Of a DNA stretch of 64,000 nucleotides, positions 47,138 through 56,076 are shown piece after piece. Position numbers and translations under genes: made by a program. The stretch comes from Paraburkholderia sp. Lineage in GTDB: Bacteria; Pseudomonadota; Gammaproteobacteria; Burkholderiales; Burkholderiaceae. The notes below the pieces were generated by a model. The model had not been told where the DNA came from. It saw only the letters and a program-made list of their open reading frames with translations, and ran no database searches. Within the stretch, counting starts at the first letter, position 1, and each line of letters begins with the position of its first letter. The DNA is taken from the NCBI RefSeq assembly GCF_028283785.1, contig NZ_JAPWKB010000012.1, positions 333,501 through 397,500 on the forward strand. Reading direction: 5' to 3'.

Positions 47138-48121
47138 TCACGAAGCGGTCGAGCGACGGCGCGATTGCGCCGCGCGCTGTTCGGCGCGTTGTTCGGCGAC
47201 GCAGCGCGCGTCGGCCAGCAGTGCGTCCCACGCGAAACGCGCGCGAACCGTGGTGCCGCGTGCATGCGACGGTGTGTCGCGGCGTCGCGTGCTGATGCGC
47301 ATCGTGCCATCGAATGCCGCGCAGCGCGCGCGAATGCCGGCGAGGCCGAAGTGACCGCGCCGTGTGCGGGCGCCCGGCGCGAGGCCGACGCCGTCGTCGG
47401 CGATCACGATGGTCAGATGACGACGGCTGGTTTCGAGGCGGATGTCGGCGCCGGTCGCACGTGCGTGGCGCGCGACGTTGTTCAGGGCTTCCTGCGCGAC
47501 GCGAAACAGTGCGAGCGCGGCGTCGGCGGGCAGGCGCGTCAGGCGGACGTCGGCGGCGCAGACGAAGCTGGTGCGCAGACGCGTACGGTCGGCGAAGTCG
47601 CCGCTCCATTGCGCCAGCGCACCGACGATTCCCGCATCCAGCGACGGCCCGTGCAATTCGGCCACGGCCTGGCGATTCGCTTCGCAGACGGCGTCGAGTG
47701 AGCGGTTTGCCACTTCGAGCGCGGCCGCGCATTGCGGCGGCGCGTCGCCGGGCAACCAGGTTTCGACGCCCGCGAGCGCGAAACGCGTCGCCGTCAGTTC
47801 CGCGCCGACGCCGTCGTGCAACTCACGCGCGACATGGCGCCGCGCCGCTTCCTGCGCGTGTACGAGTTCGCTCGAAAGATCGCGGATACGGGCGCGCAAT
47901 CGCGTGACTTCGCGTTCGGCGGGATGGTCGGCGGGCTGGTTCGCGCTGGGGACTTCGGCGGCGATCACGCTCGCCGTGCAATGGACCGACGAGCTCGTGC
48001 CGCTGGACGTGAGGTCAGCGGATAAAGCGAGCGTGGCAGGAGATGCGCCCGGATCGTGGGCAAGGGTAGCAACGGCGGCAACGGCGTGTGCGTTGATCGG
48101 GACGACTATCGACGTATCCAT
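47138..48121 (-). CDS. Soluble sensor histidine kinase (HisKA_3 type)
   Basis: This 327-aa kinase partners the NarL-type regulator. The dimerisation/phospho-acceptor motif RHVARELHDGVGAELTA has His102, preceded by a coiled coil (REVTRLRARIRDLSSELVHAQE). The HATPase part has RVAQEALNNVARHARA (N-box) and IADDGVGLAPG (G-box). No membrane helix or recognised sensor domain is visible; the first 65 residues are low-complexity. It is therefore probably cytoplasmic and may depend on an unlinked signal protein. Confidence 0.85.
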   Translation of the reverse strand: MDTSIVVPINAHAVAAVATLAHDPGASPATLALSADLTSSGTSSSVHCTASVIAAEVPSANQPADHPAEREVTRLRARIRDLSSELVHAQEAARRHVARELHDGVGAELTATRFALAGVETWLPGDAPPQCAAALEVANRSLDAVCEANRQAVAELHGPSLDAGIVGALAQWSGDFADRTRLRTSFVCAADVRLTRLPADAALALFRVAQEALNNVARHARATGADIRLETSRRHLTIVIADDGVGLAPGARTRRGHFGLAGIRARCAAFDGTMRISTRRRDTPSHARGTTVRARFAWDALLADARCVAEQRAEQRAAQSRRRSTAS

Positions 48122-48422
48122 GACTCACCTTTTCAGGATGCGGCCCGGACATGGGCCCGGGCGTGTGTCGACGGCGTGAAGCCAGAGAAGTGCAGCCTGA
48201 TCTCCAACTTTGACACCCGACCGTGCGACATCGCGTGACGGACTTTTGCTACGGCGTAGCGTAACGATATTTACATTCGGTAACAAACAGCAGGAACCCT
48301 GGTAAGCTTTGTTGCGCGATGTGAATTGCCGCGAATCATAGCGCAAAAAAATCAAAAATGCAGTGAAGACAAGGCTAAGCGAGGGATTATTCGCGCACAG
48401 GATGAAGGAATCCGGTTCCAAT

Positions 48423-48443
48423 ATGTAGGAAAAACGCCTACAT
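48423..48443 (-). promoter_or_regulatory. Palindromic operator-like dyad upstream of the NarL-type pair
   Basis: The perfect inverted repeat ATGTAGG-N7-CCTACAT has 7-bp arms and resembles the TGTAxG...CxTACA sites bound by NarL/FixJ/GacA-type dimers. It lies 300 bp upstream of the kinase start, so it may be an autoregulatory site. Binding is inferred. Confidence 0.45.
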
Positions 48444-48447
48444 CCAA

Positions 48448-48486
48448 AGTGCGTCGCGCTGACGCAATTTGTAACCGCGACGCACT
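48448..48486. repeat. 11-bp perfect inverted repeat
   Basis: AGTGCGTCGCG (48448-48458) and its exact reverse complement (48476-48486) flank a 17-nt spacer, 4 bp from the palindromic dyad. It could form a hairpin in RNA or serve as a second protein site. There is no T run, so it is not a simple terminator. Confidence 0.6.
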
Positions 48487-48539
48487 GTCGCAAGCGGCCA
48501 AAACGGCGTGTACGGATCGCCGTCGAGATTGCGCGGACG

Positions 48540-48571
48540 AAAAAAAACCGGAGCGCGAAGCTCCGGTTTTT
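48540..48571 (-). terminator. Rho-independent terminator of fpr
   Basis: A 7-bp GC stem (48560-48566 with 48548-48554), extended by A/T pairs, is followed on the minus strand by a run of eight T. It lies about 33 bp after the fpr stop. Confidence 0.92.
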
Positions 48572-48603
48572 GCAGGCGACAGCGCAATGCGCTGGATCGG
48601 CGA

Positions 48604-49374
48604 TCAGCCGACGAATGCCTTCTCGACGACGTAATGACCCGGCTCGTTGTTGCTGCCTTCCTTGAAGCCGAGGCTGTCGAGCAGCGCGCGCGTGTCACGC
48701 AGCATGTGCGGGCTGCCGCACAGCATGACGCGGTCGTTTTCCAGCGAGAAGCCCGGCACGCCGAGGTCGGCGAACAGCTTTTCGGTTTCGATCAGCTCGG
48801 TGATGCGGCCGCGGTTCTGGAACGCTTCGCGCGTGACCGTCGGGTAATACACCAGCTTTTCCTGAACCAGTTCGCCGAGATGCTCGTGCTGCGGCAGGTG
48901 GTCGGTGATGTATTCCTTGTACGCCAGTTCGTCGACGAAACGGCAGGTATGCGTCAGCACGACCTTGTCGTAGCGGTCGTAAATGTCCGGATCTTTGATG
49001 ATGGACATGAACGGCGCGAGGCCCGTGCCCGTGGACAGCAGCCACAGCGTTTTGCCCGGCAGCAGGTTGTCGGCCATCAGCGTGCCGACCGGCTTCTTGC
49101 CGATCAGGACCTGATCGCCCACCTTCAGATGCTGCAGGCGCGACGTCAGCGGACCGTCCTGCACCTTGATGCTCAGGAATTCGAGGTGTTCTTCGTAGTT
49201 CGCGCTGGCGAGACTGTAAGCGCGGATCAGCGGCTTGCCTTCGACTTCGAGGCCGACCATCGTGAACTGGCCGTTTTCGAAACGGAACGACGGGTCGCGC
49301 GTGCAGGTGAAGCTAAAAAGCGTATCGGTCCAGTGATGGACGCTCAGGACGGTTTGTGGATTCAGGTTGCTCAT
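48604..49374 (-). CDS. fpr: Ferredoxin/flavodoxin--NADP reductase
   Basis: This 256-aa FAD enzyme moves electrons between NADPH and ferredoxin or flavodoxin and is often induced by oxidative stress. The FAD-binding RAYSLAS and GPLTSRL, the NADP-binding LLSTGTGLAPFMSII and LCGSPHML, and the bacterial subclass C-terminus GHYVVEKAFVG are all present. The ATG at 49374 is chosen (MSNLNPQTVLSV). It is monocistronic with its own terminator. Confidence 0.95.
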   Translation of the reverse strand: MSNLNPQTVLSVHHWTDTLFSFTCTRDPSFRFENGQFTMVGLEVEGKPLIRAYSLASANYEEHLEFLSIKVQDGPLTSRLQHLKVGDQVLIGKKPVGTLMADNLLPGKTLWLLSTGTGLAPFMSIIKDPDIYDRYDKVVLTHTCRFVDELAYKEYITDHLPQHEHLGELVQEKLVYYPTVTREAFQNRGRITELIETEKLFADLGVPGFSLENDRVMLCGSPHMLRDTRALLDSLGFKEGSNNEPGHYVVEKAFVG

Positions 49375-49883
49375 GGCTTCTTGGATGGTGCGAAAACAAA
49401 GGCGGCCAGACGAATAGCCGGCCGGCACGGCAAGGGCGATGCGGCGCCAACCCGTTGCTGGGACTGATGCGCAATCTGCTATTTTACCGCGCTTGCTGCC
49501 GGCGGGTGGCGGCGCGGGGGTTGTGCAGGGTCAAGCGGAGCCTGACCTTCGCAGCGGCGTCGCGATGTACACCACGCCGGATGTCGCGAGGACGTCGGCG
49601 GGACCGCAGGGATACGGCGGGCGTTCAGCCGCGTTTCGGCTGCGGCCAAGTCATCCGGCGCGGCCGGCGATCGGGGATGCAGACGCGGGCGACGGGCCAT
49701 CAATTGATCGCACGACAGGGTAGCGTGCGCGTTTGACGACGTTTGACACAATATTGCGATGATACCGAAACGCGTCGCGCGCTGCAGCATTGACCCTGCC
49801 GGCAAGGCTGGAAAGTCCGCTGGACGGGGTCGGCGGTGATAGCGGCGAGGTTCGACGCCCGCCCGCCCGCGCGACGCGCCGCT
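49375..49883. other. Intergenic region upstream of fpr
   Basis: About 510 bp without a recognisable gene separate the LysE gene from fpr (both minus). It should hold the fpr promoter. Short frames on both strands are Arg/Ala-rich shadows. No divergent regulator gene, terminator or repeat is seen. Confidence 0.45.
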
Positions 49884-50522
49884 TCAGCGGTCGGCCGCCA
49901 GTTTTGCGCCGAGGCCGACCAGCAGCGCGCCGCACAGCCCGTCGATCGGGCGGCGCAGCCGGCGATAGCTGCGTTGCGTGCGCTCGGTGGCGAACATCAG
50001 CGCGACGCTGCCGTACCAGCCCGCCGACATGCAGCCGATCATCGTCAGCACGACGCCGTAAAACCACAGCGGCGGATGGGCCGGAAACATCGCGGCGAAC
50101 ACGCTGGTCCAGAACACGCAGGATTTCGGATTGGTCAGGCAGGTCAGCAGGCCGCTGCGGTACGCGCGAAAGTGCGCGGCGGCGTCGTTGGCGGGCGGCG
50201 GCGTGATGGGCGCGGCGGCCGACGTATCGCGCTTGCGGCTCGCGATCACCAGCTTGATACCGAAATAGACGAGATAGATGGCGCCGAAGATGCGCACGCC
50301 GTTGTACAGCCAGTCGATTTTCTGCAGCACGGCGGCGAGGCCGAGCATCGCGAGCGCGGCCCAGATCGTCGAGCCGGTGCCGACGCCCAGCGCCGACGAA
50401 GCGCCGAGCCCGCGCCGTCCAGCCAGAGACAATTGCGTAACCATGAAGAAGTTCGGACCGGGCGTCGCGACCGCGATGAAGTAGACGGCGGCGATTTGCA
50501 GCAGGGCGGGCAGATAGTGCAT
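49884..50522 (-). CDS. LysE/RhtB-family exporter
   Basis: This 212-aa inner-membrane translocator has about six helices. The N-terminal FIAVATPGPNFFMVTQLSLAGRRGLGASSALGVGTGS is the LysE/RhtB signature, and LTNPKSCVFWTSVFAAMFP is the second conserved block. It probably exports an amino acid such as homoserine or threonine; the substrate is not determined by sequence. It has a typical family length and stands alone. Confidence 0.9.
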   Translation of the reverse strand: MHYLPALLQIAAVYFIAVATPGPNFFMVTQLSLAGRRGLGASSALGVGTGSTIWAALAMLGLAAVLQKIDWLYNGVRIFGAIYLVYFGIKLVIASRKRDTSAAAPITPPPANDAAAHFRAYRSGLLTCLTNPKSCVFWTSVFAAMFPAHPPLWFYGVVLTMIGCMSAGWYGSVALMFATERTQRSYRRLRRPIDGLCGALLVGLGAKLAADR

Positions 50523-50598
50523 GACGTGAACGGAGAAGGGCGTGCGGCGGGAGCGACGATTTTACGCGCAACCGTGTTCCGGCAAGCCGCGCCCTGCA

Positions 50599-51408
50599 TC
50601 AATCCACGCGCAGCCGCGCGATATACGGCAAGTGATCCGATAGCCACGCCGTTTCCTGTGCGGGCTGAATCCATTCGACCGGCTTCATGTCGCGCACGAA
50701 CATCTTGTCGAGCGCGAGCGCGGGTGAGAACGCCGGAAAGGTGCGTCCGGACTCGCCGAGCAAGGTGGCGACTTCATGGAGCCCGTGCTCGCCGAACAGC
50801 GGCACCGAATCGTTGCGCCAGTCGTTGAAATCGCCGGCCAGCACGAGCGGACCTTCGGGCGCTTCCTGGGAGATCCAGTTCGCGATCCAGTTCATCTGCC
50901 GAAGCCGCGCCGACCGCGTCAGCGCCAGATGCGCGCACAGCAGCGTCACAGATTTGCCTGCAAAAGTGGCACGCGCGACCAGCAAGCCGCGCTTTTCGAA
51001 CCGATGCGCGGAAATATCCCAGCGGCCGCCCGGATCGAGCGGATGCGGCGACAGAATGGCATTGCCGTGACGCCACGACGGCTTGAACACGTTCGGCCCC
51101 AGCGCGATTTTCAGTTCGAGCGCCCGGGCGATTTCAGTGGCCTGGCAATGCCAGACGTCGTCGAAGGAATCGGCCAGCGGCTCACCGAAACCGCCCGACA
51201 GCATCGGACCGGGCATGCGCCGCGCCATCGCCTCCTGCAAAAAATACGCGTCGGCGTGTGTAGATTGCACCCACCGTTGCATCGCCTGCCACGCCTGGAA
51301 ACCGAGCGGCGAGCGACCCTTGTGCAGGTTCCAGCTCACCGCGATGAAGTCCTTCGACTGCACCTTCGGCTGCGCGACGTCGCGGATCAGTTCTTCGGGA
51401 TTGCGCAT
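50599..51408 (-). CDS. Endonuclease/exonuclease/phosphatase family protein
   Basis: This 269-aa protein has the EEP (DNase I-like) fold. Motifs in order are VSWNLHKGRS, YFLQEAMARR with the metal Glu, LVLAGDFNDWRND (catalytic Asp/Asn) and the terminal WLSDHLPYIARLRV (Asp-His). It could be a nuclease or a phosphodiesterase/phosphatase; similar proteins sit near phospholipid-synthesis genes. It has no signal peptide. The ATG at 51408 is preferred over an upstream extension to 51642. Confidence 0.85.
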   Translation of the reverse strand: MRNPEELIRDVAQPKVQSKDFIAVSWNLHKGRSPLGFQAWQAMQRWVQSTHADAYFLQEAMARRMPGPMLSGGFGEPLADSFDDVWHCQATEIARALELKIALGPNVFKPSWRHGNAILSPHPLDPGGRWDISAHRFEKRGLLVARATFAGKSVTLLCAHLALTRSARLRQMNWIANWISQEAPEGPLVLAGDFNDWRNDSVPLFGEHGLHEVATLLGESGRTFPAFSPALALDKMFVRDMKPVEWIQPAQETAWLSDHLPYIARLRVD

Positions 51409-51436
51409 GCCGGTCGGTCCACGTTTTGAGTTGTCT

Positions 51437-51949
51437 TCATGGGGTGCTCGGGCCGGTCGCAATCGCGGCATGCACCCGGTACACCAGGCTCGGGTTCTTG
51501 TCGACGATCTGCCAGGTGGCCCACTGACCGGCCGCGACCCGTAAACCGGGATGACTCGCGGCCACCTTGCGCGGCTGCGGCGGCGACTTGCAGCCGGTGT
51601 CGGTCTGACGTGCGTCGGTATCTTCGAGGGTTTCCTGCGCATCGATCTGCAGCGTGACGGCGTCGGGATCGGCCTGGGTGGGCGACACCGTCAGCGTGCG
51701 CGACAGGTCGATGCTGCCGGCCGGTTGATCCTTGCATCCCACATTGTGTTGCGTGACGTGATGATGCGTGTCGGTGCGTGCCTGACCGACGGTGGTCGTG
51801 CCGTCGAACGCGTCGATCTGCTGGCCGTCCTGGATCACCTGAACCTGCCATTGCACGACTTGCGTGCGGGTCTGCGCGTGCGCCACGAGCGGTGCGCCGG
51901 CCGTCGCGGCGGACACGGCGAGTACGGCGGCGAGACTGGTCTTCCACAT
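51437..51949 (-). CDS. Exported hypothetical protein
   Basis: This 170-aa protein has a clear signal peptide (MWKTSLAAVLAVSAATAGAPLVAHA, cleavage near residue 25). The mature part is polar and beta-rich, with two cysteines (NVGCKD and DTGCKS) that could pair. I do not recognise a family. It is 28 bp upstream of the EEP gene on the same strand, so the two may be cotranscribed. Confidence 0.7.
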   Translation of the reverse strand: MWKTSLAAVLAVSAATAGAPLVAHAQTRTQVVQWQVQVIQDGQQIDAFDGTTTVGQARTDTHHHVTQHNVGCKDQPAGSIDLSRTLTVSPTQADPDAVTLQIDAQETLEDTDARQTDTGCKSPPQPRKVAASHPGLRVAAGQWATWQIVDKNPSLVYRVHAAIATGPSTP

Positions 51950-52263
51950 AAATGAGGGTCTCCGGTGGCTGGATCCCGCGGGACCAGGCGCTCATCTTAC
52001 GCCTGATGCCCGCAACGTTTTTCTGACACCGTAGACGGGGTCAGGTTCAGCAACAGTGCATTTCGCGTGCCGCATCAGTGGCTTGCGAAAAATCAAACAG
52101 ACCACGCAGATGGGGACGTCGCGAGTCGCTTCAACCGTTGCAATGTGCGTTAGCAGCAAACCGTCGAGACTGCTGGCTTGCATAGGGAAATTGCATCGGG
52201 AACACTGAAATCGGAGCGGCGCTGGACAGCGCCGTCAGCACGACCAGCACGACGGGGTGAGCG
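51950..52263. other. Intergenic region before the AAA+ gene
   Basis: This 314-bp stretch separates the exported protein gene (-) and the AAA+ gene (+), so promoters for both should be here. An imperfect inverted repeat, CTGACACcgtagacgGGGTCAG, lies at about 52023-52045. No gene is seen. Confidence 0.4.
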
Positions 52264-53241
52264 ATGACGACAGCAATGGTCAGACAGGAAATCGCGGTGG
52301 CGTCTTTCAGCAAGGTCTACGATCTCGATCAGGTCGAAGGCGCGCTGAACGAGTTAGGCGAGGGCGCGAACGAAGCGCTGCGCGTCACCTACGAGAAGAT
52401 GCTCAAACACGGCGCGTTGCGCTTCTGCGTGAAGCCGAACCGGATGCCGTCGATCGACGATCTGATCGGCGCGTTGCCGAACTTCGCCGAACCGCTCGAC
52501 GACGTGCGCAAGCAGGTCGCGCTCTGTCTCGAAACCGACGACCGTCTCGAACTGATGCCGATCCTGTTGCTCGGCGATCCCGGCATCGGCAAGACGCACT
52601 TCGCGAAGCACCTCGCGCGGCTGCTCGGCACGTCGTATCACTATGTCGCGATGAGTTCGCTGACGGCCGGATGGATCCTGTCGGGCGCGTCGTCGCAATG
52701 GAAGAACGCGAAGCCGGGCAAGGTCTTCGATGCGCTGGTGCACGGCACGTACGCGAATCCCGTGATCGCCGTCGATGAAATCGACAAGGCCACCGGCGAT
52801 TCGCAATACGATCCGCTCGGCGCGCTGTACGCATTGCTCGAGCACGACACGGCGCAAACCTTTATCGACGAATTTGCCGAGATACCGATCAACGCGGGTC
52901 ACGTGATCTGGATCGCGACGGCGAACGACGCGCGCTCGATTCCCGAGCCGATCCTGAACCGGATGAACGTCTATGAAATTCCGCCGCCCGACCGCGACGG
53001 CACGCGCCGCATCGCGCAGGCGATCTACGACGAGATCCGCTCCGCGCATAGCTGGGGGCTGCGATTCCCGCCGACGCTCGGCGAGCCCGCACTCGACGCG
53101 ATGAAGAGCGCGTCGCCGCGCGAGATGCGTCGCGCGATCCTGAACGGATTCGGTTCCGCGCGGATCGACGGCCGCGATCAGATCGGCGCGGCGGACATCC
53201 GGCTCGATAACGGCGCGCGTCGCAAGCCGATCGGGTTTTAG
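52264..53241 (+). CDS. Stand-alone Lon-like AAA+ ATPase
   Basis: This 325-aa ATPase has Walker A in LLLGDPGIGKTHFAKHLARLLG, Walker B in PVIAVDEIDKATGD, sensor 1 in VIWIATANDARSIPEPILNRM and a C-terminal small lid with SPREMRRAILNGFG. The sequence around Walker B and the QYDPLGALYALLEHDTA block resemble the ATPase domain of Lon proteases, but there is no N-terminal Lon substrate domain and no Ser-Lys protease domain. Lone AAA modules of this type act as remodelling chaperones, but the partner is unknown and no candidate gene adjoins it. A terminator follows. Confidence 0.8.
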   Translation: MTTAMVRQEIAVASFSKVYDLDQVEGALNELGEGANEALRVTYEKMLKHGALRFCVKPNRMPSIDDLIGALPNFAEPLDDVRKQVALCLETDDRLELMPILLLGDPGIGKTHFAKHLARLLGTSYHYVAMSSLTAGWILSGASSQWKNAKPGKVFDALVHGTYANPVIAVDEIDKATGDSQYDPLGALYALLEHDTAQTFIDEFAEIPINAGHVIWIATANDARSIPEPILNRMNVYEIPPPDRDGTRRIAQAIYDEIRSAHSWGLRFPPTLGEPALDAMKSASPREMRRAILNGFGSARIDGRDQIGAADIRLDNGARRKPIGF

Positions 53242-53269
53242 GCGTTCGCGATCCAACGCGAGTCGCGCG

Positions 53270-53296
53270 AGGCCGCCTTCGGGCGGCCTTTTGCTT
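53270..53296 (+). terminator. Terminator of the Lon-like AAA+ gene
   Basis: An 8-bp GC stem with a TTCG tetraloop (53270-53277 with 53282-53289) is followed by TTTTGCTTT. Confidence 0.92.
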
Positions 53297-53488
53297 TGTG
53301 GGTGCAACGATCGGTGCCCCGATCGCGTCAGCAAACGCGGATCGGCCTCGATTGTGTGGAAAACGACAACAGTGAATTCAATTAATCGGGACGATTTTTC
53401 GATAGTACGGGTTTACACTCGGTTCAACGAAATGCAAGACAGCATTTCAGCGACGAACAACGAAACCTGACGACATCGAGAATCCACC

Positions 53489-53842
53489 ATGAAAAAGATC
53501 GCCCTTGCCGCTGTGCTCCTTTCCGCTGTGGTTGCTGCGCCCGCCTTCGCGAGCGGCTACGGTCCGGCGCCGTTCTATCACCCGCAAGCCACCGCTAGCG
53601 TCGATACGCCGGCAACTGCAGGCAACGGTCCGAAGACGCGCGCCGAAGTCAAAGCCGAACTGGTCGAAGCGCGCGCCAATGGCGAGCTGAGTCTGAACCC
53701 GAACGCGCCGGCGTATCCGCAACAGTTCGCGACCGGCGGTTACGCGGTGCCGCGTGCGCAGGAAACCCATCAAGGCCATTTCGGTCAGTGGATTGCGGCG
53801 AAGCGCGAAGCGTTCACGCATGCGGTCAGCGTCGAAAACTAA
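53489..53842 (+). CDS. DUF4148 domain exported protein
   Basis: This 117-aa exported protein has a signal peptide (MKKIALAAVLLSAVVAAPAFA). The DUF4148 core is TRAEVKAELVEARANGELS, common in Burkholderiales small secreted proteins, often present in many paralogues. The function is unknown. The ribosome site is weak. An AT-rich stretch (about 53370-53420) upstream likely holds the promoter. Confidence 0.85.
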   Translation: MKKIALAAVLLSAVVAAPAFASGYGPAPFYHPQATASVDTPATAGNGPKTRAEVKAELVEARANGELSLNPNAPAYPQQFATGGYAVPRAQETHQGHFGQWIAAKREAFTHAVSVEN

Positions 53843-54192
53843 GCATCCCGTTTTACCGGCTTGAATGACGGCGAGCGCACGCGCGGGGCTCACAAAGCAT
53901 CACGCGACCCATTACGACGGCGTACACTAAACCCGTCCAGCGCTCCCGCCTGAAAGAGAATGCCCGCAGTTGCCAAGACTGCGGGCATTTGCGTCTGTGA
54001 GGCGCGAAAGCGTCCAGCGGGGTCGCGGGCACGTTCGACCACGGACGGCACGCACCGGCCACGCTCATGTCCACGTGAATGCTCACGCGCAAGAGCCGTC
54101 GCTGTTTCCAGACGCGAGCTGCCGCCGTGTGTCGTTGTGGTCTCCACGGATGAACGAGGCAGAACGCGGTGCACAAAGCCGCGTCAACGGAT
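53843..54192. other. Intergenic region with a strong hairpin
   Basis: This 350-bp stretch has no recognisable gene. A perfect 12-bp inverted repeat (53959-53970 with 53978-53989, 7-nt loop) is followed by only a short T run, so it may be an inefficient terminator for the DUF4148 gene or an RNA processing site. Confidence 0.55.
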
Positions 54193-55299
54193 ATGGACCA
54201 GATCGAATGTGTGGTGATCGGCGCTGGCGTAATTGGGCTTGCCGTCGCACGGGCGCTGGCGGCACGTGGACACGAAGTGCTCGTGCTCGAAGCCGCGGGC
54301 GCGATCGGTGAAGGCACGAGTTCGCGTAACAGCGAAGTGATTCACGCCGGGCTCTACTATCCGCGCGGTTCGCTGAAAGCGGCGCTGTGCGTGCGCGGTC
54401 GCGAGATGCTCTACGACTACTGCGCGAGCCACAACGTCCCGCATTCGCGCTGCGGCAAACTGCTGGTCGCGACCTCGCGCAACCAGATTCCCCAACTCGA
54501 AAGCATTCTCGCGAAGAGCCGTGAAAACGGCGTGCTCGATCTGATGCGGATCGGCGGTACGGAAGCGCAGGCGCTCGAACCGGCGCTCGAATGCGTCGAG
54601 GCGGTGTTCTCGCCGCAAACCGGCATCGTCGATAGTCATCAGTTCATGCTCGCGTTGCAAGGCGACGCCGAACGCGACGGCGCCGTGTGCGCGTTTCACG
54701 CTCCGGTCGAAGGGATCGAAGCGAGCAACGGACGCTTCGTCGTGACGGTCGGCGGCGACGCACCCACCCGGCTCACCGCGTCATGCGTGATCAATAGCGC
54801 CGGCCTGCATGCGAATGCGCTCGCCCGACGCATCCGCGGTCTCGACGCGCGACACGTGCCGCCGCTGTATCTCGCGCGCGGCAATTACTTCAGCATGTCC
54901 GGTCGCGCGCCGTTCAGCCGGTTGATCTATCCGATGCCGAACGAAGCCGGACTTGGCGTGCATCTGACGATCGATCTCGGTGGTCAGGCGCGCTTCGGTC
55001 CGGACGTCGAATGGGTCGATGCGATCAACTACGACGTCGATCCGCGTCGTGCCGAATCGTTCTACGCCGCGATTCGCGCGTACTGGCCCGCGCTTCCCGA
55101 CGACGCATTGCAACCGGCCTACGCGGGCATCCGTCCAAAGCTGTCGGGCCCCGGCGAACCCGCCGCCGACTTCGTGATTCAAGGACCGTCCGCGCATGGC
55201 GTGCGCGGCCTCGTGAACCTGTTCGGCATCGAATCGCCGGGATTGACGGCGTCACTGGCGATTGCGCAACGCGTCTGCGAAATCAGCGGACGCGTGTAG
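54193..55299 (+). CDS. FAD-dependent oxidoreductase (L-2-hydroxyglutarate oxidase-like)
   Basis: This 368-aa DAO-fold flavoprotein has the dinucleotide-binding motif [28 protein letters not shown] at the N-terminus and the DAO/LhgO-like [22 protein letters not shown] just after. The C-terminal FAD contact is [12 protein letters not shown] with [18 protein letters not shown]. The pattern fits LhgO-type hydroxyacid oxidases; the substrate is uncertain. The ATG at 54193 ([10 protein letters not shown]) is preferred over a GTG at 54169, since the fold begins directly there. Confidence 0.85.
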   Translation: MDQIECVVIGAGVIGLAVARALAARGHEVLVLEAAGAIGEGTSSRNSEVIHAGLYYPRGSLKAALCVRGREMLYDYCASHNVPHSRCGKLLVATSRNQIPQLESILAKSRENGVLDLMRIGGTEAQALEPALECVEAVFSPQTGIVDSHQFMLALQGDAERDGAVCAFHAPVEGIEASNGRFVVTVGGDAPTRLTASCVINSAGLHANALARRIRGLDARHVPPLYLARGNYFSMSGRAPFSRLIYPMPNEAGLGVHLTIDLGGQARFGPDVEWVDAINYDVDPRRAESFYAAIRAYWPALPDDALQPAYAGIRPKLSGPGEPAADFVIQGPSAHGVRGLVNLFGIESPGLTASLAIAQRVCEISGRV

Positions 55300-55474
55300 C
55301 GTTGAATGCTTTCGCCAGCGTGCCGAATGCGCACGTCACGCGTGGACGGGACGCCGCCCGGCGCCCTAGCGAATCGCTTATCTCTACCATTTGACCGCTC
55401 ACGCAGCGGGGCTTCGTTGCTATGCTTGGGCACCGCCGTCGAAGAACGGTGAGTCCTAAAACACGGAGTTCCCC

Positions 55475-55786
55475 ATGAAAACTTCCCGCCGTACGTTTCT
55501 GATTTCAAGCCTGGGTGTCGCGTCGACGCTCGCGTTGTCCCGCCAGGCGTTTGCCGATGCACCGAAAGTGGCCGAAAACGATCCGACCGCGCAAGCACTC
55601 GGTTACAAGGCCGACGCATCCAAAGTCGACAAAGCGAAGTACGCAAAATTCGTCGCCGGCCAGGACTGCGGAAATTGCAGCTTCTACCAAGGCAAAGCCA
55701 GCGATCCGTGGGCCGTCTGCCCGATGTTCGCGGGCAAGCAGGTTGCAGGCAAAGGATGGTGCAGCGCGTATAACAAGAAGGCCTGA
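55475..55786 (+). CDS. High-potential iron-sulfur protein (HiPIP), Tat-exported
   Basis: This 103-aa periplasmic electron carrier has a twin-arginine signal (SRRTFLISSLGVAS) at residues 4-17 and a mature domain with four cysteines (DCGNCSF, AVCPMF, GWCSAY) that bind one [4Fe-4S] cluster. The spacing and the C-terminal GKGWCSAYNKKA are HiPIP hallmarks. In Burkholderiales such proteins may carry electrons in respiration; the partner is unknown. The ATG has ggag upstream. It is a single gene. Confidence 0.93.
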   Translation: MKTSRRTFLISSLGVASTLALSRQAFADAPKVAENDPTAQALGYKADASKVDKAKYAKFVAGQDCGNCSFYQGKASDPWAVCPMFAGKQVAGKGWCSAYNKKA

Positions 55787-56076
55787 CACGCATCGTCCGG
55801 TCTGCGCGACACGCTTCACCCGCGCGTCGCGTCATACCGCATCGCAGCAATCCCGCTGATCTGCGCGTGACCTGTCACGGCACCGCCCGCCTTGCGCGAG
55901 CGGTGCCGTTTTACATCTTGAAATCGCGCACTGCGCTCTCTACACTCGCTGTGCGTCCGCGATGCTGAAAATGCAACGAGCGTCGACGGATCGCGTCTAA
56001 CAATGAGTCGTTGCGGTTCCCCAGGTTGTCCGTCGGGTTCGTCGTATCCGTTGGTCTTTTCGAGGCTGGGATTCTG

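Noticed and set aside
46330..47295. A collagen-like Gly-Lys-Ala repeat protein on the plus strand
   Set aside because: The repeat part comes from the 9-bp tandem array and the remainder is antisense to the NarL-type regulator, so it is not a credible gene.
52020..52070. Remnant of a repeat-associated mobile element
   Set aside because: An imperfect inverted repeat and a GGGGTCAGGTTCAG string looked suggestive, but there is no transposase and no second copy in the window.
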